Shown: positions 1-8,762, counted from the first letter of the stretch. The stretch is 64,000 bases of DNA from Luteibacter pinisoli (GCF_006385595.1 NZ_CP041046.1:62001-126000), one strand, 5' to 3'. Notes: generated by a model from the sequence alone, not told the origin. Program-made: numbers and translations.

Positions 1-790
1 GCCGCAAATCCCGGTGATACCCCAGCCACACGTCCCGCCCCGGCGGCGCTTCACCCAGGTCGATCCGCTCGATGCCGTGCGTCGCATCACCTAACGGGCA
101 GGGCAACACCGCAATCCCCATGCCGTGTGCGCACGCCCGCGCCTGTGCCTCACGGCTGTTACTGCGAAAGGCCACTCTCGCATCCGGAAGTTGTTGGCGC
201 AGCCAGGCGACATCGGGCATGCCGCCGAAAGCGGTGTCCATCGTGACGACACGATCGAGCGCTGTGCTGCCTGTCGCGGTGTATGCCGCATAGGGCATGG
301 TCATCAGTCGCCGTTGGGCGATGTCCGGTTCGTCGAAGGGCGTGATCCGGAAGACCAGATCCGCTTCGCGTCGTGCAAGGCTCAACAGGCGCGCATCGGT
401 GATCAGCTCGACGACGATGGCCGGATGGCGCACGCCGAGGGCCGCTATCGCCTGGGTGAGCACGTGTGCACCGAACCAGTCCGACGACGACACGCGCAAC
501 ACGCCGTCGAGCGCGCCGACTTGCCCACTCGCCGCCCGGGCGATGCCGAGGGCTTCGGCTTCCATCCGTTCGGCGTGTGCCAGGACGGCGGCCCCTTCGT
601 CGGTGAGCACGAATCCTTCACTGGTACGCTGGAACAGCGTCGTGCCCAACGCCTCCTCCAGCGCCCGGATCCGCCGGCCCATGGTGGGCTGGGTCTGGCC
701 AAGGTCGCGGGCGGCGGCGCCGAGGGTGCCCCCGCGGGCGACGGCAAGGAAGATTTTCAGGTCGCTCCATTCCATGGATGAATCATGCAT
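1..790 (-). CDS. LysR-family transcriptional regulator (C-terminus cut by window edge)
   Basis: Reading leftward from 790 gives an N-terminal winged HTH (MEWSDLKIFLAVARGGTLGA..., with QTQPTMGRRIRALEEALG as recognition segment) followed by a substrate-binding domain; 263 codons are present and the last ~30 residues of a usual 290-300 aa LysR lie outside the window. Two in-frame ATGs exist, at 790 and 775; 790 is preferred because GAAAGG lies 9 nt upstream, though homologues often begin at the MEWSDLK Met. It is divergent from the medium-chain reductase gene at 888, its probable target. An inverted repeat (784-799) overlaps its start. The inducer cannot be inferred. Confidence 0.9.
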   Translation of the reverse strand, partial: MHDSSMEWSDLKIFLAVARGGTLGAAARDLGQTQPTMGRRIRALEEALGTTLFQRTSEGFVLTDEGAAVLAHAERMEAEALGIARAASGQVGALDGVLRVSSSDWFGAHVLTQAIAALGVRHPAIVVELITDARLLSLARREADLVFRITPFDEPDIAQRRLMTMPYAAYTATGSTALDRVVTMDTAFGGMPDVAWLRQQLPDARVAFRSNSREAQARACAHGMGIAVLPCPLGDATHGIERIDLGEAPPGRDVWLGYHRDLR

Positions 791-799
791 TTATGCATG
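784..799. promoter_or_regulatory. inverted repeat, candidate LysR operator
   Basis: CATGCAT (784-790), two-base spacer, ATGCATG (793-799): a perfect 7-bp inverted repeat in the divergent LysR/reductase intergenic region. It overlaps the LysR start codon, which would suit autorepression. The assignment as operator is inferred from position and symmetry only. Confidence 0.4.
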
Positions 800-887
800 C
801 CTTTCGTGCAATTTGTGGCGTTCCCATGCGTCAGGGCATGGCCTAACGTAGCCCCATTGGCGGCGCCGTCGCCTTCGGAGAATGCCC

Positions 888-1895
888 ATGAACACGCATG
901 CCACGATGTCCGCCCTGCGCCTTGAGGCCGCTGGCCAGCCCCTCAGCCTCGTGACCGTCGACCGCCCGGTCGCTGGCCCGGGCGAAGTCCTGGTCCGCAT
1001 CGCCGCCGCCGGCCTCAACCCGCTCGACGGCAAGATCCGCGCTGGCCAGGGCGGCCATGCCCGCCAGCCGGCCCCGGCCATCCTCGGCATCGACATGGCC
1101 GGCCGGGTGGAAGCCGTCGGCCAGGGCGTGGAAGGCTTCAAGGCGGGCGACGCCGTGTACGGCATGACCGGTGGCGTCGCCGGCGTGCAGGGCTCGCTCG
1201 CCCAGTACGCCGCGGTCGATGCGCGCCTCCTTGCCCATGCACCGTCTGCCATGCCGCTGGTTGAAGCAGCCGCCTTGCCGCTCGTCTTCATCACCGCATG
1301 GGAAGGCCTGGTCGACCGCGCCAGGGTGCAGGCCGGCCAGTCCGTGCTCGTCATCGCTGGCGCGGGTGGCGTCGGCAGCATGGCGGTGCAGCTCGCCGTG
1401 GCCCGTGGTGCGCGCGTGTTCGCCACCGGCAGCCAGGCGCAGAAGGACATCATCACCGGCCTGGGTGCGACGTGGATTGATCGCGACGCGCCGATGGCTG
1501 ACGTTGTCGATACGCACACTGGCGGCGAAGGCTTTGATGTGGTCTACGACACGCTCGGCGGCGCCACACTCGACGCCGCGTTCATCGCCGCACGTCGTTA
1601 CGGTGGTCACGTCGTCAGCAGTCTCGGCTGGGGCACGCATGCACTCGCACCGCTGTCCTTCCGCGCAGCGACTTACTCCGGTGTTTTCACCCTGATGCCG
1701 CTGCTTACCGGCAAGGGCCGCGAACACCACGGCGAGATCATGGCCGAAGCCACGAAGCTCGCCGATGAAGGGAAGCTGCGCCCGGTGTTGTCGGCCCAGC
1801 GCTTCGAGCTGGCGGAAGGTAACGCCGCGCTGAACCTGGTGGAGAGTGGGCGTGCGGGTGGCAAGGTGGTGGTCATGGCACCACGGGAGGATTGA
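888..1895 (+). CDS. zinc-independent medium-chain dehydrogenase/reductase, quinone-oxidoreductase type
   Basis: 335 aa. N-terminal GroES-like domain (PGEVLVRIAAAGLNPLDGK) and a Rossmann domain with the NADPH-binding AGAGGVGSMAVQLA motif near residues 157-170. The structural-zinc Cys cluster of alcohol dehydrogenases is absent, which places it with quinone oxidoreductase/enoyl reductase-like members that reduce electrophilic carbonyls or quinones with NADPH; the exact substrate is not readable. ATG 888 is chosen because GGAG (877-880) is 7 nt upstream; ATG 882 is too close. It is divergent from the LysR gene and its last 23 bases overlap the end of the convergent flavoprotein gene. Confidence 0.9.
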   Translation: MNTHATMSALRLEAAGQPLSLVTVDRPVAGPGEVLVRIAAAGLNPLDGKIRAGQGGHARQPAPAILGIDMAGRVEAVGQGVEGFKAGDAVYGMTGGVAGVQGSLAQYAAVDARLLAHAPSAMPLVEAAALPLVFITAWEGLVDRARVQAGQSVLVIAGAGGVGSMAVQLAVARGARVFATGSQAQKDIITGLGATWIDRDAPMADVVDTHTGGEGFDVVYDTLGGATLDAAFIAARRYGGHVVSSLGWGTHALAPLSFRAATYSGVFTLMPLLTGKGREHHGEIMAEATKLADEGKLRPVLSAQRFELAEGNAALNLVESGRAGGKVVVMAPRED

Positions 1896-2802
1896 ACGGT
1901 GAACTATCGCCGTACTCCCAGGCGGCCTTCGGCATCGCATCCCGGAGGATCCAGCCCCCCACAGTGAACGTGACAAAGCGACGTGTACCTCCCGACTCGT
2001 CACCCGGGTCGATCTGATCCCACTCAAGTGACGCCGTGCCCGTGAGCTGGAGAAGGCGTCCGTTGACGAAATCGGGGATGCAGATACCCGCTCTCGGATC
2101 CACCTGCAGGTTACCCAGCGTGTTGTAGAGGCTGTTCCCTGGATAATCCGGGAAGCGCAGTGTGCCCTTGTCCACAACGTGGATAAACCCGCGATCGCCA
2201 CCACGGTGAGAGACGTCAGCACCGTCCGCTACGTGGTGGCTTGCGAGGAAGAACGTGTCGGCACTCCTGACGATGTCTTCGACCGTGCCACAGAGGGTCG
2301 AGCCCGTCACCGACTGTGATATTCCGTCCGGCGCATCCAGCGACCGAAGGTGACGTCGTTGAATGTACTTCGGGCAGTTGGGAAACGCCTCACGGACGCT
2401 GATCCATATGCGCTCGTCATCCAGGCGGGACACCAGCCCATTCACGCGATAGCGTCGCCGCGAGCCCAGTTCAATGAACAGGATGCCTAGAGGTTTGTTG
2501 GCCTGGATATTTCCCCACAGCGGGTCGTCAACGTCGCGGCGGCTAGCCGGAATATCGATCTCGATCACGCTGCCGTCCTGGGTGTGCGCAAACCCAGGCT
2601 TTCCGAAAAGGATAGACGCCCATACCCGCCCGGCGGGATCGACGCTACCGAGCGCGACCATGAATTGCGCAGCGATAAAGGGACGCGCGCCACCGATGAC
2701 GCTGTCGTGGATGAGCCCGATTCGATGGTCGGCGATAGCCTCCTCGCCGGCACGTCGCTGCACCGCGCGCTCGCCGTCATGGAACTGTCGATGTTCGCGC
2801 AT
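1873..2802 (-). CDS. pyridoxamine 5'-phosphate oxidase-family flavin-binding protein
   Basis: 309 aa. It contains a split-barrel flavin-binding fold (GARPFIAAQFMVALGSVDPAGRVWASILFG in the N-terminal third) and the PNCPKYIQ motif near residue 140 that marks the long PNPOx-like subfamily; a second barrel-like part follows (FLASHH..GGDRGFIHVVDKGTLRFPDYPGN). Family members bind FMN or F420-like cofactors and are probably small-molecule oxidoreductases; the substrate is unknown. ATG 2802 is chosen for the upstream AGAGG (8 nt); a longer open frame exists but has no ribosome site. Divergent from a LysR gene, with an inverted repeat between them. Confidence 0.85.
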   Translation of the reverse strand: MREHRQFHDGERAVQRRAGEEAIADHRIGLIHDSVIGGARPFIAAQFMVALGSVDPAGRVWASILFGKPGFAHTQDGSVIEIDIPASRRDVDDPLWGNIQANKPLGILFIELGSRRRYRVNGLVSRLDDERIWISVREAFPNCPKYIQRRHLRSLDAPDGISQSVTGSTLCGTVEDIVRSADTFFLASHHVADGADVSHRGGDRGFIHVVDKGTLRFPDYPGNSLYNTLGNLQVDPRAGICIPDFVNGRLLQLTGTASLEWDQIDPGDESGGTRRFVTFTVGGWILRDAMPKAAWEYGDSSPFNPPVVP

Positions 2803-2866
2803 GCCCAGAACCTCTTTGTCGTGTTCGTATTCTCTCGGTCGGCTCGGTGATCGGGAACCGGGCTGT

Positions 2867-2885
2867 GCGCAATTGACTATTGCGC
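2867..2885. promoter_or_regulatory. perfect inverted repeat, candidate LysR-box between divergent genes
   Basis: GCGCAAT (2867-2873), 5-nt spacer TGACT, ATTGCGC (2879-2885). The 19-bp dyad lies between the flavoprotein start (2802) and the LysR start (2982), and its size and centre fit LysR-type recognition sites. A further CGCAACAAT half-site-like sequence lies near 2932-2940. Binding is inferred. Confidence 0.5.
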
Positions 2886-2981
2886 GTAGCGGAATCATTG
2901 CTCGCGGTAAGGAATGCCAAGCCAAAGTCCGCGCAACAATGTCGTATGCTCGACGCACACTATGTCGCCTGGCGCGCGGGT

Positions 2982-3881
2982 ATGGACCAGATTCACCTTA
3001 TGAAGGTTTTCGTGGCGGTGGGCGAGGACGAGAGCTTCGCCTCCGCCTCCCGGCGGCTGGACCTATCCCCCGCGGCCGTCACCCGGGCCATCGCGGCGCT
3101 GGAGGAAAGCCTCGGCGTGAAGCTGCTGGCGCGAACCACGCGCAATGTCCGCCTGACCGAGGCAGGCCGACGCTACCTCGATGACACCCGGCAGATCCTG
3201 GCCAGTATCGTCGCAGCGAGCGAGGCCGCCGCCGGCGTCAACGCCACCCCGAAGGGCAACCTCTCGGTCACCGCCTCCGTGTTGTTCGGGCGCTGGTTCG
3301 TCATGCCGTGCATCGCGCGGTACCTGAAGATGCACCCCGAGGTGGATGTCTCCGCGTATTTCCTGGACCGCGTGGTCAATCTGGTCGACGAAGGCATCGA
3401 CGTGGCGGTGCGCATCGGCCACCTCCCCGATTCGAGCCTGCGGGCGCTTCGGGTGGGCCAGGTACGTTGCGTGCTGGTCGCTTCGCCGGAGTACCTCGCC
3501 GAGCACGGCACGCCCGAACACCCGGCGGATCTGCTGAAACACCACATCATTGCCTCGACCGGCATCTCGCCCCGTGTCGACTGGAAGTTCGGCGCGCTCG
3601 ATGATCCGACGACGGTACGGATGAAGCCGCGGCTCACGGTCTCAAGCAACGATGCCGCGGTGGCAGGCGCCGTGGCCGGCATGGGCCTGGCCCGATTGCT
3701 CTCGTACCAAGTGGGCCAGGAGGTGGCCAGCGGCAAGCTGCGCGTCGTCCTTGCCGACTACGAGGAAGCACCGTGGCCGATCCATATCCTGCACCGGGAG
3801 AGCAAGTACGGTTCATCAAAGGTGCGCTATTTCATCGATCTACTAGCGGAGCATCTGCGAAACCATCCGCATCTGGCGTAG
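2982..3881 (+). CDS. LysR-family transcriptional regulator
   Basis: 299 aa, full length. The HTH lies in residues 1-60 (MDQIHLMKVFVAVGEDESFA, SPAAVTRAIAALEESLGVKL, RTTRNVRLTEAG) and the periplasmic-binding-protein-like effector domain in residues 90-295 (CrgA/DgdR-like 'RTTR' branch). Start 2982 is chosen by homology to the MDxxxxMxVFVAV beginning; the upstream GCGCGGG is a weak ribosome site and ATG 2946 is an alternative. It is divergent from the PNPOx-like gene and most likely controls it through the 2867-2885 dyad. Confidence 0.92.
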   Translation: MDQIHLMKVFVAVGEDESFASASRRLDLSPAAVTRAIAALEESLGVKLLARTTRNVRLTEAGRRYLDDTRQILASIVAASEAAAGVNATPKGNLSVTASVLFGRWFVMPCIARYLKMHPEVDVSAYFLDRVVNLVDEGIDVAVRIGHLPDSSLRALRVGQVRCVLVASPEYLAEHGTPEHPADLLKHHIIASTGISPRVDWKFGALDDPTTVRMKPRLTVSSNDAAVAGAVAGMGLARLLSYQVGQEVASGKLRVVLADYEEAPWPIHILHRESKYGSSKVRYFIDLLAEHLRNHPHLA

Positions 3882-3998
3882 CGCAAGATCTTGCTTGTTG
3901 ACGAGTGCACGGGCTGCTGACAATTTCTTGCGCAACCCGGCCGCAGGTTCGCGCCCGGGACATGCCGTCGATGTCAGCCACTCCAGGGAAGAACGCCT

Positions 3999-4397
3999 GT
4001 GCATTCGAAAGTCTCGCGGATCATCTCCGCCGCTGTGTTGCTGTTCCTTGTTCCGCTGGTCGCCTCGGCGACGCCGCCCACGGGTGCGTGGCGTGGCATG
4101 GTCTGGACGGGCAAGAAACAGATGATCCTTACCGTCCACTTCGACGGGCCGAAGGCCACCCTTGCCCTTGGCGATCCCTATAACTGTCGCGTCACGATGG
4201 CAGGCCTCACCGACTACGGTAACCGCGTGGCCTATCGCTCAGAGATCGGACCGGGCGCGGATGGATTCTGCGACACGGTGCGGGATGCCCCGTTCGTGGC
4301 GAGGCCTCTGGGTACGGACGAGCTCCAGATAGGGCTCGATACCCCAGGCGACCACTGGCAGGGTCAGCTCCAGCGGATGAGCCCGCTGTCGATGTGA
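3999..4397 (+). CDS. secreted small protein of unknown function
   Basis: 132 aa from a GTG start preceded by AGGGAAG. Residues 1-24 form a Sec signal peptide (basic N-terminus, hydrophobic VLLFLVPLVASA core, cleavage likely after ASA). The mature part is about 108 aa with two Cys (in DPYNC and GADGFCD) that could form a disulfide, and is rich in beta-strand-like sequence. I do not recognise the family. It stands alone between two regulators and converges with the LysR gene ending at 4413. Confidence 0.65.
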   Translation: MHSKVSRIISAAVLLFLVPLVASATPPTGAWRGMVWTGKKQMILTVHFDGPKATLALGDPYNCRVTMAGLTDYGNRVAYRSEIGPGADGFCDTVRDAPFVARPLGTDELQIGLDTPGDHWQGQLQRMSPLSM

Positions 4398-4412
4398 GTC
4401 GGGCGACGCGTC

Positions 4413-5324
4413 TCAGGCGCCTCGCTCACCTGCAAGCTCGACACAGAAATCCACGAACGCCCTGACCTTCGGCGGCGCATGCCGGCGCGAGGGATAGAAC
4501 GCGTACAGCGGGAACGTCTCTCCGTTCCACTCGGGAAACAGTTCCACCAGCCGGCCGTCGGCGATCGCATCGCGCACGCTGACGGCCAGCACCTGGGCGA
4601 TGCCCGCACCGGCCAGGCACACCGAGAACATCGTGCCGGAGTCGTTGACCAGTAGCGGGCCTTCGGTCTGCACGGCAAGCACCTTGCCGCGGCGGTGGAA
4701 CTCCCAGTCGAACGGCCGGCGCGTGGCCGGATCGCGGAACTGGATGCACCGGTGCGTTGCCACGTCGGCCGGTGTCTTCGGCGTGCCATTCGCGGCGAGA
4801 TACGCGGGCGCGGCAACGGTGAGCACGCGCGTATCGAGCAGCTTGCGCGCGACGAGGGAGGACGACGGTGGTTCGCAGAAGCGCACCGAGACATCGATGC
4901 CCTCGGCGATGAGGTCGCCGAGTTCGTCGCGAGTCACGATCTCCATCTGCAGATCGGGATAGCGCGACAGGAACTCATGGAGCCGCGGTGCAACCACCTG
5001 CCAGGAGAACATCGGATCGAGGCTGACGCGGAGGCGCCCCCGTACGGTCTGCGCGTCACCGGCGGCCGACAGCGCCGCATCCTCGAGGCTGGAGAGCAAC
5101 GGACCGGCCTGCGCATACAGCCGCTCGCCTTCGTCCGTCAGCGTGACCGACCGCGTGGTCCGATGCAGCAGGCGCACGCCCAGCCGCGTTTCCAGCCGGC
5201 TTACCGCCCGGCTCACCCCGGAGGGCGTGAGGTTCAGGGCCTCGGCGGCACGGGCGAAGTTGCCGGTATCGACTACCGCGACCAGGACGGACAGGTTGCC
5301 GAGCAGGCGGGAATCGGTGGGCAT
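4413..5324 (-). CDS. LysR-family transcriptional regulator
   Basis: 303 aa, complete. N-terminal HTH (LSVLVAVVDTGNFARAAEAL, SPSGVSRAVSRLETRLGVRLL, RTTRSVTLTDEG) and an effector domain containing EGIDVSVRF and LPLYAFYPSRRHAPPKVRAFVDF-like C-terminal features of the 'RTTR' LysR branch. It is divergent from the NmrA-type gene (5467), 142 nt away, with a TGACT/AGTCA dyad between; the downstream SDR (6414) may be part of the same response. These LysR/NmrA/SDR groups commonly answer electrophile or quinone stress, an inference here. Confidence 0.92.
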   Translation of the reverse strand: MPTDSRLLGNLSVLVAVVDTGNFARAAEALNLTPSGVSRAVSRLETRLGVRLLHRTTRSVTLTDEGERLYAQAGPLLSSLEDAALSAAGDAQTVRGRLRVSLDPMFSWQVVAPRLHEFLSRYPDLQMEIVTRDELGDLIAEGIDVSVRFCEPPSSSLVARKLLDTRVLTVAAPAYLAANGTPKTPADVATHRCIQFRDPATRRPFDWEFHRRGKVLAVQTEGPLLVNDSGTMFSVCLAGAGIAQVLAVSVRDAIADGRLVELFPEWNGETFPLYAFYPSRRHAPPKVRAFVDFCVELAGERGA

Positions 5325-5396
5325 GGCGGGGCGTGCCTGACGGAGGATAGCCAGCGTTTTACCACGCCCATTGATGATCCAGTGTCACGAAAGAAC

Positions 5397-5418
5397 TGAC
5401 TAAATGTCGCTTCAGTCA
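5397..5418. promoter_or_regulatory. short dyad in LysR/NmrA intergenic region
   Basis: TGACT (5397-5401), 12 nt, AGTCA (5414-5418), about 50 nt before the NmrA-type start. The arms are short; it is listed as a possible operator because of its position between divergent genes. Confidence 0.25.
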
Positions 5419-5466
5419 CGACCAGCGACGCCCTACCTTCTCTTCGTCCCCCAACGAGAGAACCCT

Positions 5467-6321
5467 ATGTACGCCATCACAGGCCTCACCGGTCAGGTCG
5501 GCGGTTCCCTCGCCGATGCCCTCTTCGCCGCTGGCCAGCCCGTCCGCGCCGTTGTGCGCGATGCCGCCCGCGCCGCCCCGTTCGCCGCCCGTGGCGCGGA
5601 CGTCGCCCTGGCCGGGTTCGGCGATACCGCCGCGCTTACCCGAGCCTTCGAGGGCGCGGAAGCGGTCTTCATCCTGCTCCCCCCGCAGTTCGACCCGGCC
5701 CCCGATTTCCTCACCAGTGCTGACCCGGCGATCACGTCGATCCATGACGCCCTCCTCGCCGCGCGCCCCGACCGCGTCGTTGCGCTCTCCACCATCGGCG
5801 CCGACGCCACGCAGGAGAACCTGCTCTCGCGCCTGGGCCGCATGGAACAGGTACTCAGCCGGCTGCCCATGCCGGTGACCTTCCTGCGCGCGGGCTGGTT
5901 CATCGAAAACGCACAATGGGACATCGCCTCCGCTCGCGAACATGGCGTCATCGACAGCTACCTCGCGCCGCTGGACCGGAAGATCGCCATGGTCGCCACG
6001 AAGGACGTCGGCGAAACGGCTGCGCGCCTGCTCACCGAGCGCAGCGAAGGCGTTCGCATCGTCGAGCTCGAAGGCCCCGAGCGAGTGAGCCCGAACGACA
6101 TCGCAGCGGCGCTCACCAAGGCGCTTGGTACAGACGTGCGTGCGCGCGTGGTTCCGCGCGACACCTGGGAAGCGCGGTTCTCCAGCGAAGGGATGAAAAA
6201 CCCAACGCCACGCATGCGAATGATCGATGGCTTCAACGAAGGGTGGATTGATTTCGGCGCAGGGGCGACCAGGGGCACGACGGGACTCGAAGCGGCGATC
6301 GCGGCCCTCGTCGCTCGATAA
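5467..6321 (+). CDS. NmrA-family NAD(P)-binding protein (atypical SDR)
   Basis: 284 aa. It begins MYAITGLTGQVGGSLADAL, the glycine-rich GxxGxxG Rossmann motif of NmrA/QOR2-like proteins; later features include VVALSTIGAD, TFLRAGWFIEN and the RIVELEGPERVSPNDIAAAL segment typical of this group. Members are NAD(P)H:quinone reductases or redox sensors without a classical YxxxK. Start 5467 is chosen because GAGAGAA sits just upstream and the motif begins at residue 3; an upstream in-frame ATG at 5404 would put 21 unrelated residues in front. Divergent from a LysR gene. Confidence 0.88.
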   Translation: MYAITGLTGQVGGSLADALFAAGQPVRAVVRDAARAAPFAARGADVALAGFGDTAALTRAFEGAEAVFILLPPQFDPAPDFLTSADPAITSIHDALLAARPDRVVALSTIGADATQENLLSRLGRMEQVLSRLPMPVTFLRAGWFIENAQWDIASAREHGVIDSYLAPLDRKIAMVATKDVGETAARLLTERSEGVRIVELEGPERVSPNDIAAALTKALGTDVRARVVPRDTWEARFSSEGMKNPTPRMRMIDGFNEGWIDFGAGATRGTTGLEAAIAALVAR

Positions 6322-6413
6322 GCCACCCAGGCCCCGTTGCATAGTCGTCAATCCGCCCATAGGTGAAAGAGGATGCACCCACCCCATGGCCTACGGGCAG
6401 GAGATCCACGGCA

Positions 6414-7148
6414 ATGAATGAGTCACAGAAGGTTGCACTTGTCACGGGCGCGACCCGCGGCATCGGCTTCGAGACGGTCCGCCAGATCGCGGCCACCGGC
6501 GTTCGTACCCTGCTGGCGGGCCGCGACGCGGCGCGCACGGCGGAAGCGGCGAAGAAACTCCGCGACGAGGGTCTCCCGGTCGATCCGATCGTGCTTGACG
6601 TGGCCGACCCGGCGTCGGTCGCGGCAGCGGCACGCGAAGTGACCGAGACCTACGGCCGCCTCGATATCCTGGTCAACAACGCGGGCATCCTCCTCGATGC
6701 GCTGGACAAGGCCCCGTCCGAGCAGACGGTCGACACCTGGCGCGACACGTTCGATACGAACCTCTTCGCCGTCGTGGAAGTGACCAAGGCGTTCCTGCCG
6801 CTGATCAAGGCATCGCCGGCGGGCCGCATCGTCAACGTCTCCAGCCAGCTCGGTTCGCTCGCGCTGCATAACGATCCGTCGTCGTCGATCTACGGCTTCA
6901 AGATCCCGGCCTACAACGTCTCCAAGACCGCGGTGAACGCGTGGACCGTGCATCTCGCCTACGAGCTGCGCGACACGCCGATCAAGGTCAACGCCATCCA
7001 CCCGGGCTACGTGCAGACGGATATGAATGGCGGTAACGGCGAGATCGACGTGCCCACGGGTGCGAAGTCCAGCGTCGAGATGGCCCTGCTGGATGCGAAC
7101 GGCCCGACCGGTACCTTCACCTACCTGGGCAAGACGCTTCCCTGGTAA
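6414..7148 (+). CDS. short-chain dehydrogenase/reductase
   Basis: 244 aa classical SDR: TGATRGIG cofactor motif at residues 11-18, NNAG near 88-91, catalytic Ser in NVSSQLG, Tyr167-x3-Lys171 (YNVSK), and an HPGYVQTDMNG loop. The sequence resembles carbonyl reductase-like bacterial SDRs that use NADPH. AGGAG lies 10 nt before ATG 6414. It follows the NmrA-type gene by 92 nt on the same strand and may share its regulation. A long hairpin (7161-7196) follows the stop codon. Confidence 0.92.
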   Translation: MNESQKVALVTGATRGIGFETVRQIAATGVRTLLAGRDAARTAEAAKKLRDEGLPVDPIVLDVADPASVAAAAREVTETYGRLDILVNNAGILLDALDKAPSEQTVDTWRDTFDTNLFAVVEVTKAFLPLIKASPAGRIVNVSSQLGSLALHNDPSSSIYGFKIPAYNVSKTAVNAWTVHLAYELRDTPIKVNAIHPGYVQTDMNGGNGEIDVPTGAKSSVEMALLDANGPTGTFTYLGKTLPW

Positions 7149-7160
7149 ATGCTGAACAAC

Positions 7161-7196
7161 CGATGCGCGAAGACGGCAACCGTCATTCGCGCATCG
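7161..7196. terminator. strong hairpin after the SDR gene
   Basis: CGATGCGCGAAGACGG (7161-7176), loop CAA, then CCGTC, one bulged A, and TTCGCGCATCG (7186-7196): a 16-bp stem with a 3-nt loop, 12 nt after the stop codon. There is no T-run, so it may act as a GC-rich terminator or RNA 3'-end stabiliser rather than a textbook intrinsic terminator. Confidence 0.5.
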
Positions 7197-7256
7197 CGTT
7201 GGCGTGCCTACTATCAAGCCTCGCATTCCCGCGGACCACGCAGGTGAGGCGCCACG

Positions 7257-8747
7257 ATGACGCAGGACGATCGCTCCGGCTCGCGACGTGACTTCTTGCG
7301 GCAGAGCCTTGCCGCCCTTGGCACCGCCAGCATGGCCCGCGCCACCGGCGCGGCGAGCCTGGCCTGGCTGCTCAGCAGCGGCGCCGATGCGGCGGACACG
7401 TCGCCCCCCGGCGTCATCACGCGTGCACGCCGCGAACTCATCATGTTCCACGGCCAGTCCAACGCCGTGGGCACCGGCGGCAATCCCGCGCTGACGCTTG
7501 AACAGATCTATGCCAACGTCACCTTCAATGGGGGTGTTCGCCCGGGCACGGATCCGGCGGCGATGACCAGCTTCATCCCGCTCGTGGAATCCAACACCGG
7601 CCACGGCACCGGCGGTGAGGTCGGCACGAACGCCTGCGCGGATGGCCTGGTGGACTACACGGCAGCACGGACCGGCGTGCCCTTCACCGCACAATTCAGC
7701 CAGTACAGCGCCTTTACCAGCGCCGAAGGTGGCCGGCCCATCGGCTACTTCGCCAGCTTCCTGGCCGATACCAACCTCAGCGGTTACCAGGGCTGGAAGA
7801 ACAGCCAGGTGCGCCTGCAAGCGATGGTCGCGCTGATGCGCGCCGAAGCCGCCACCACGGGTGGAACCATCGGCTGGCTGGCCACGACATGGCAGCAGGG
7901 CGAGGCCGATTCCACCGGCGGTAGCGAAACGCGCGCGTCGTACAAATCAAAACTCACGGCACTCGAGCGCGCGCACTGGCTGAAGCTCTGCCAGGTGCTT
8001 ATCCCCGAGCAGGCCTGGCGGCCTCTTTGGCTCGTGGCCCAGGTATGCAGCCATAACAGCTACGGCAGCGGCAGCCTCGCTTTTTGCAATCCCTTCATCG
8101 CGCTCGCGCAGCGCGATGCCTGCCTGGCCAGCGCGACGATGCGCATGGTCAATCCGCAATACCTGTTCGATTACTTCGACGAGTCCGCGCAGGGCCAGCC
8201 GATGCTGCACCTGACCAATGAAAGCCATCGCTGGCAAGGCCGCTACTTTGCGCGGGCCATCCAGCAGCTCGTCACGGACCGGCAGGCCGGCGTACCGATG
8301 CGCAACCCGGCGCTGGACATGCTCGCCGCCATCGTGACCGGCCCACGCACGATCTACGTCCTGTTCAACGTGCCGGATGGCGTCCTCACGCTGGATACGA
8401 GCTGGGTATCACCGACGCGCAACCATGGCCTGGATCTGCGTGATGCGAGCAACGCCGTGGTTCCCGTGAGTACGACAGACAACAACCTGATCGCCGCCAT
8501 CAACGTGGTCGCTGGCGACATGCTCAGGCTGACGTTGAAAGTGCCGCTTCCCGCAGCGGCAACGAAGCTGACCCTGGGCTGGGGCGACCCTGCCGAGCCG
8601 GCGTCCATCGCCGGGCGGACGGGTGGCCCCCGAAGCAACATTCGTGACTCCGCCGGCGATACCGATGCCTACACGGCGAGCGATGGCGCGCAGCGACCGA
8701 TGCACAACTACGCCCTCGTGGGCGATGTCGCGCTGACCCGCGTCTGA
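7257..8747 (+). CDS. Tat-exported sialate O-acetylesterase-like (SGNH) esterase
   Basis: 496 aa. The N-terminus carries a twin-arginine signal (SRRDFLRQ followed by a hydrophobic stretch, cleavage near ADAAD at 43-47). The mature protein starts with FHGQSNAVG (catalytic Ser68), then WQQGEAD near 212-218, and LTNESHRWQGRYF near 318-330, giving the Ser/Glu-Asp/His blocks of the SASA (DUF303) esterase family. These enzymes remove acetyl groups from carbohydrates. A C-terminal beta-rich domain of about 130 aa follows. Exported folded to the periplasm. It is a single gene, convergent with osmC-like 8759-9256, with a hairpin across both stop codons. Confidence 0.8.
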   Translation: MTQDDRSGSRRDFLRQSLAALGTASMARATGAASLAWLLSSGADAADTSPPGVITRARRELIMFHGQSNAVGTGGNPALTLEQIYANVTFNGGVRPGTDPAAMTSFIPLVESNTGHGTGGEVGTNACADGLVDYTAARTGVPFTAQFSQYSAFTSAEGGRPIGYFASFLADTNLSGYQGWKNSQVRLQAMVALMRAEAATTGGTIGWLATTWQQGEADSTGGSETRASYKSKLTALERAHWLKLCQVLIPEQAWRPLWLVAQVCSHNSYGSGSLAFCNPFIALAQRDACLASATMRMVNPQYLFDYFDESAQGQPMLHLTNESHRWQGRYFARAIQQLVTDRQAGVPMRNPALDMLAAIVTGPRTIYVLFNVPDGVLTLDTSWVSPTRNHGLDLRDASNAVVPVSTTDNNLIAAINVVAGDMLRLTLKVPLPAAATKLTLGWGDPAEPASIAGRTGGPRSNIRDSAGDTDAYTASDGAQRPMHNYALVGDVALTRV

Positions 8748-8762
8748 GCCGGTGCGGCTCAG
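8744..8762. terminator. bidirectional hairpin across two convergent stop codons
   Basis: CTGAGCC (8744-8750), loop GGTGC, GGCTCAG (8756-8762). The left arm contains the TGA of the esterase and the right arm the stop codon of the OsmC-like gene on the other strand. A perfect 7-bp stem, readable as a hairpin from both sides. Confidence 0.45.
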
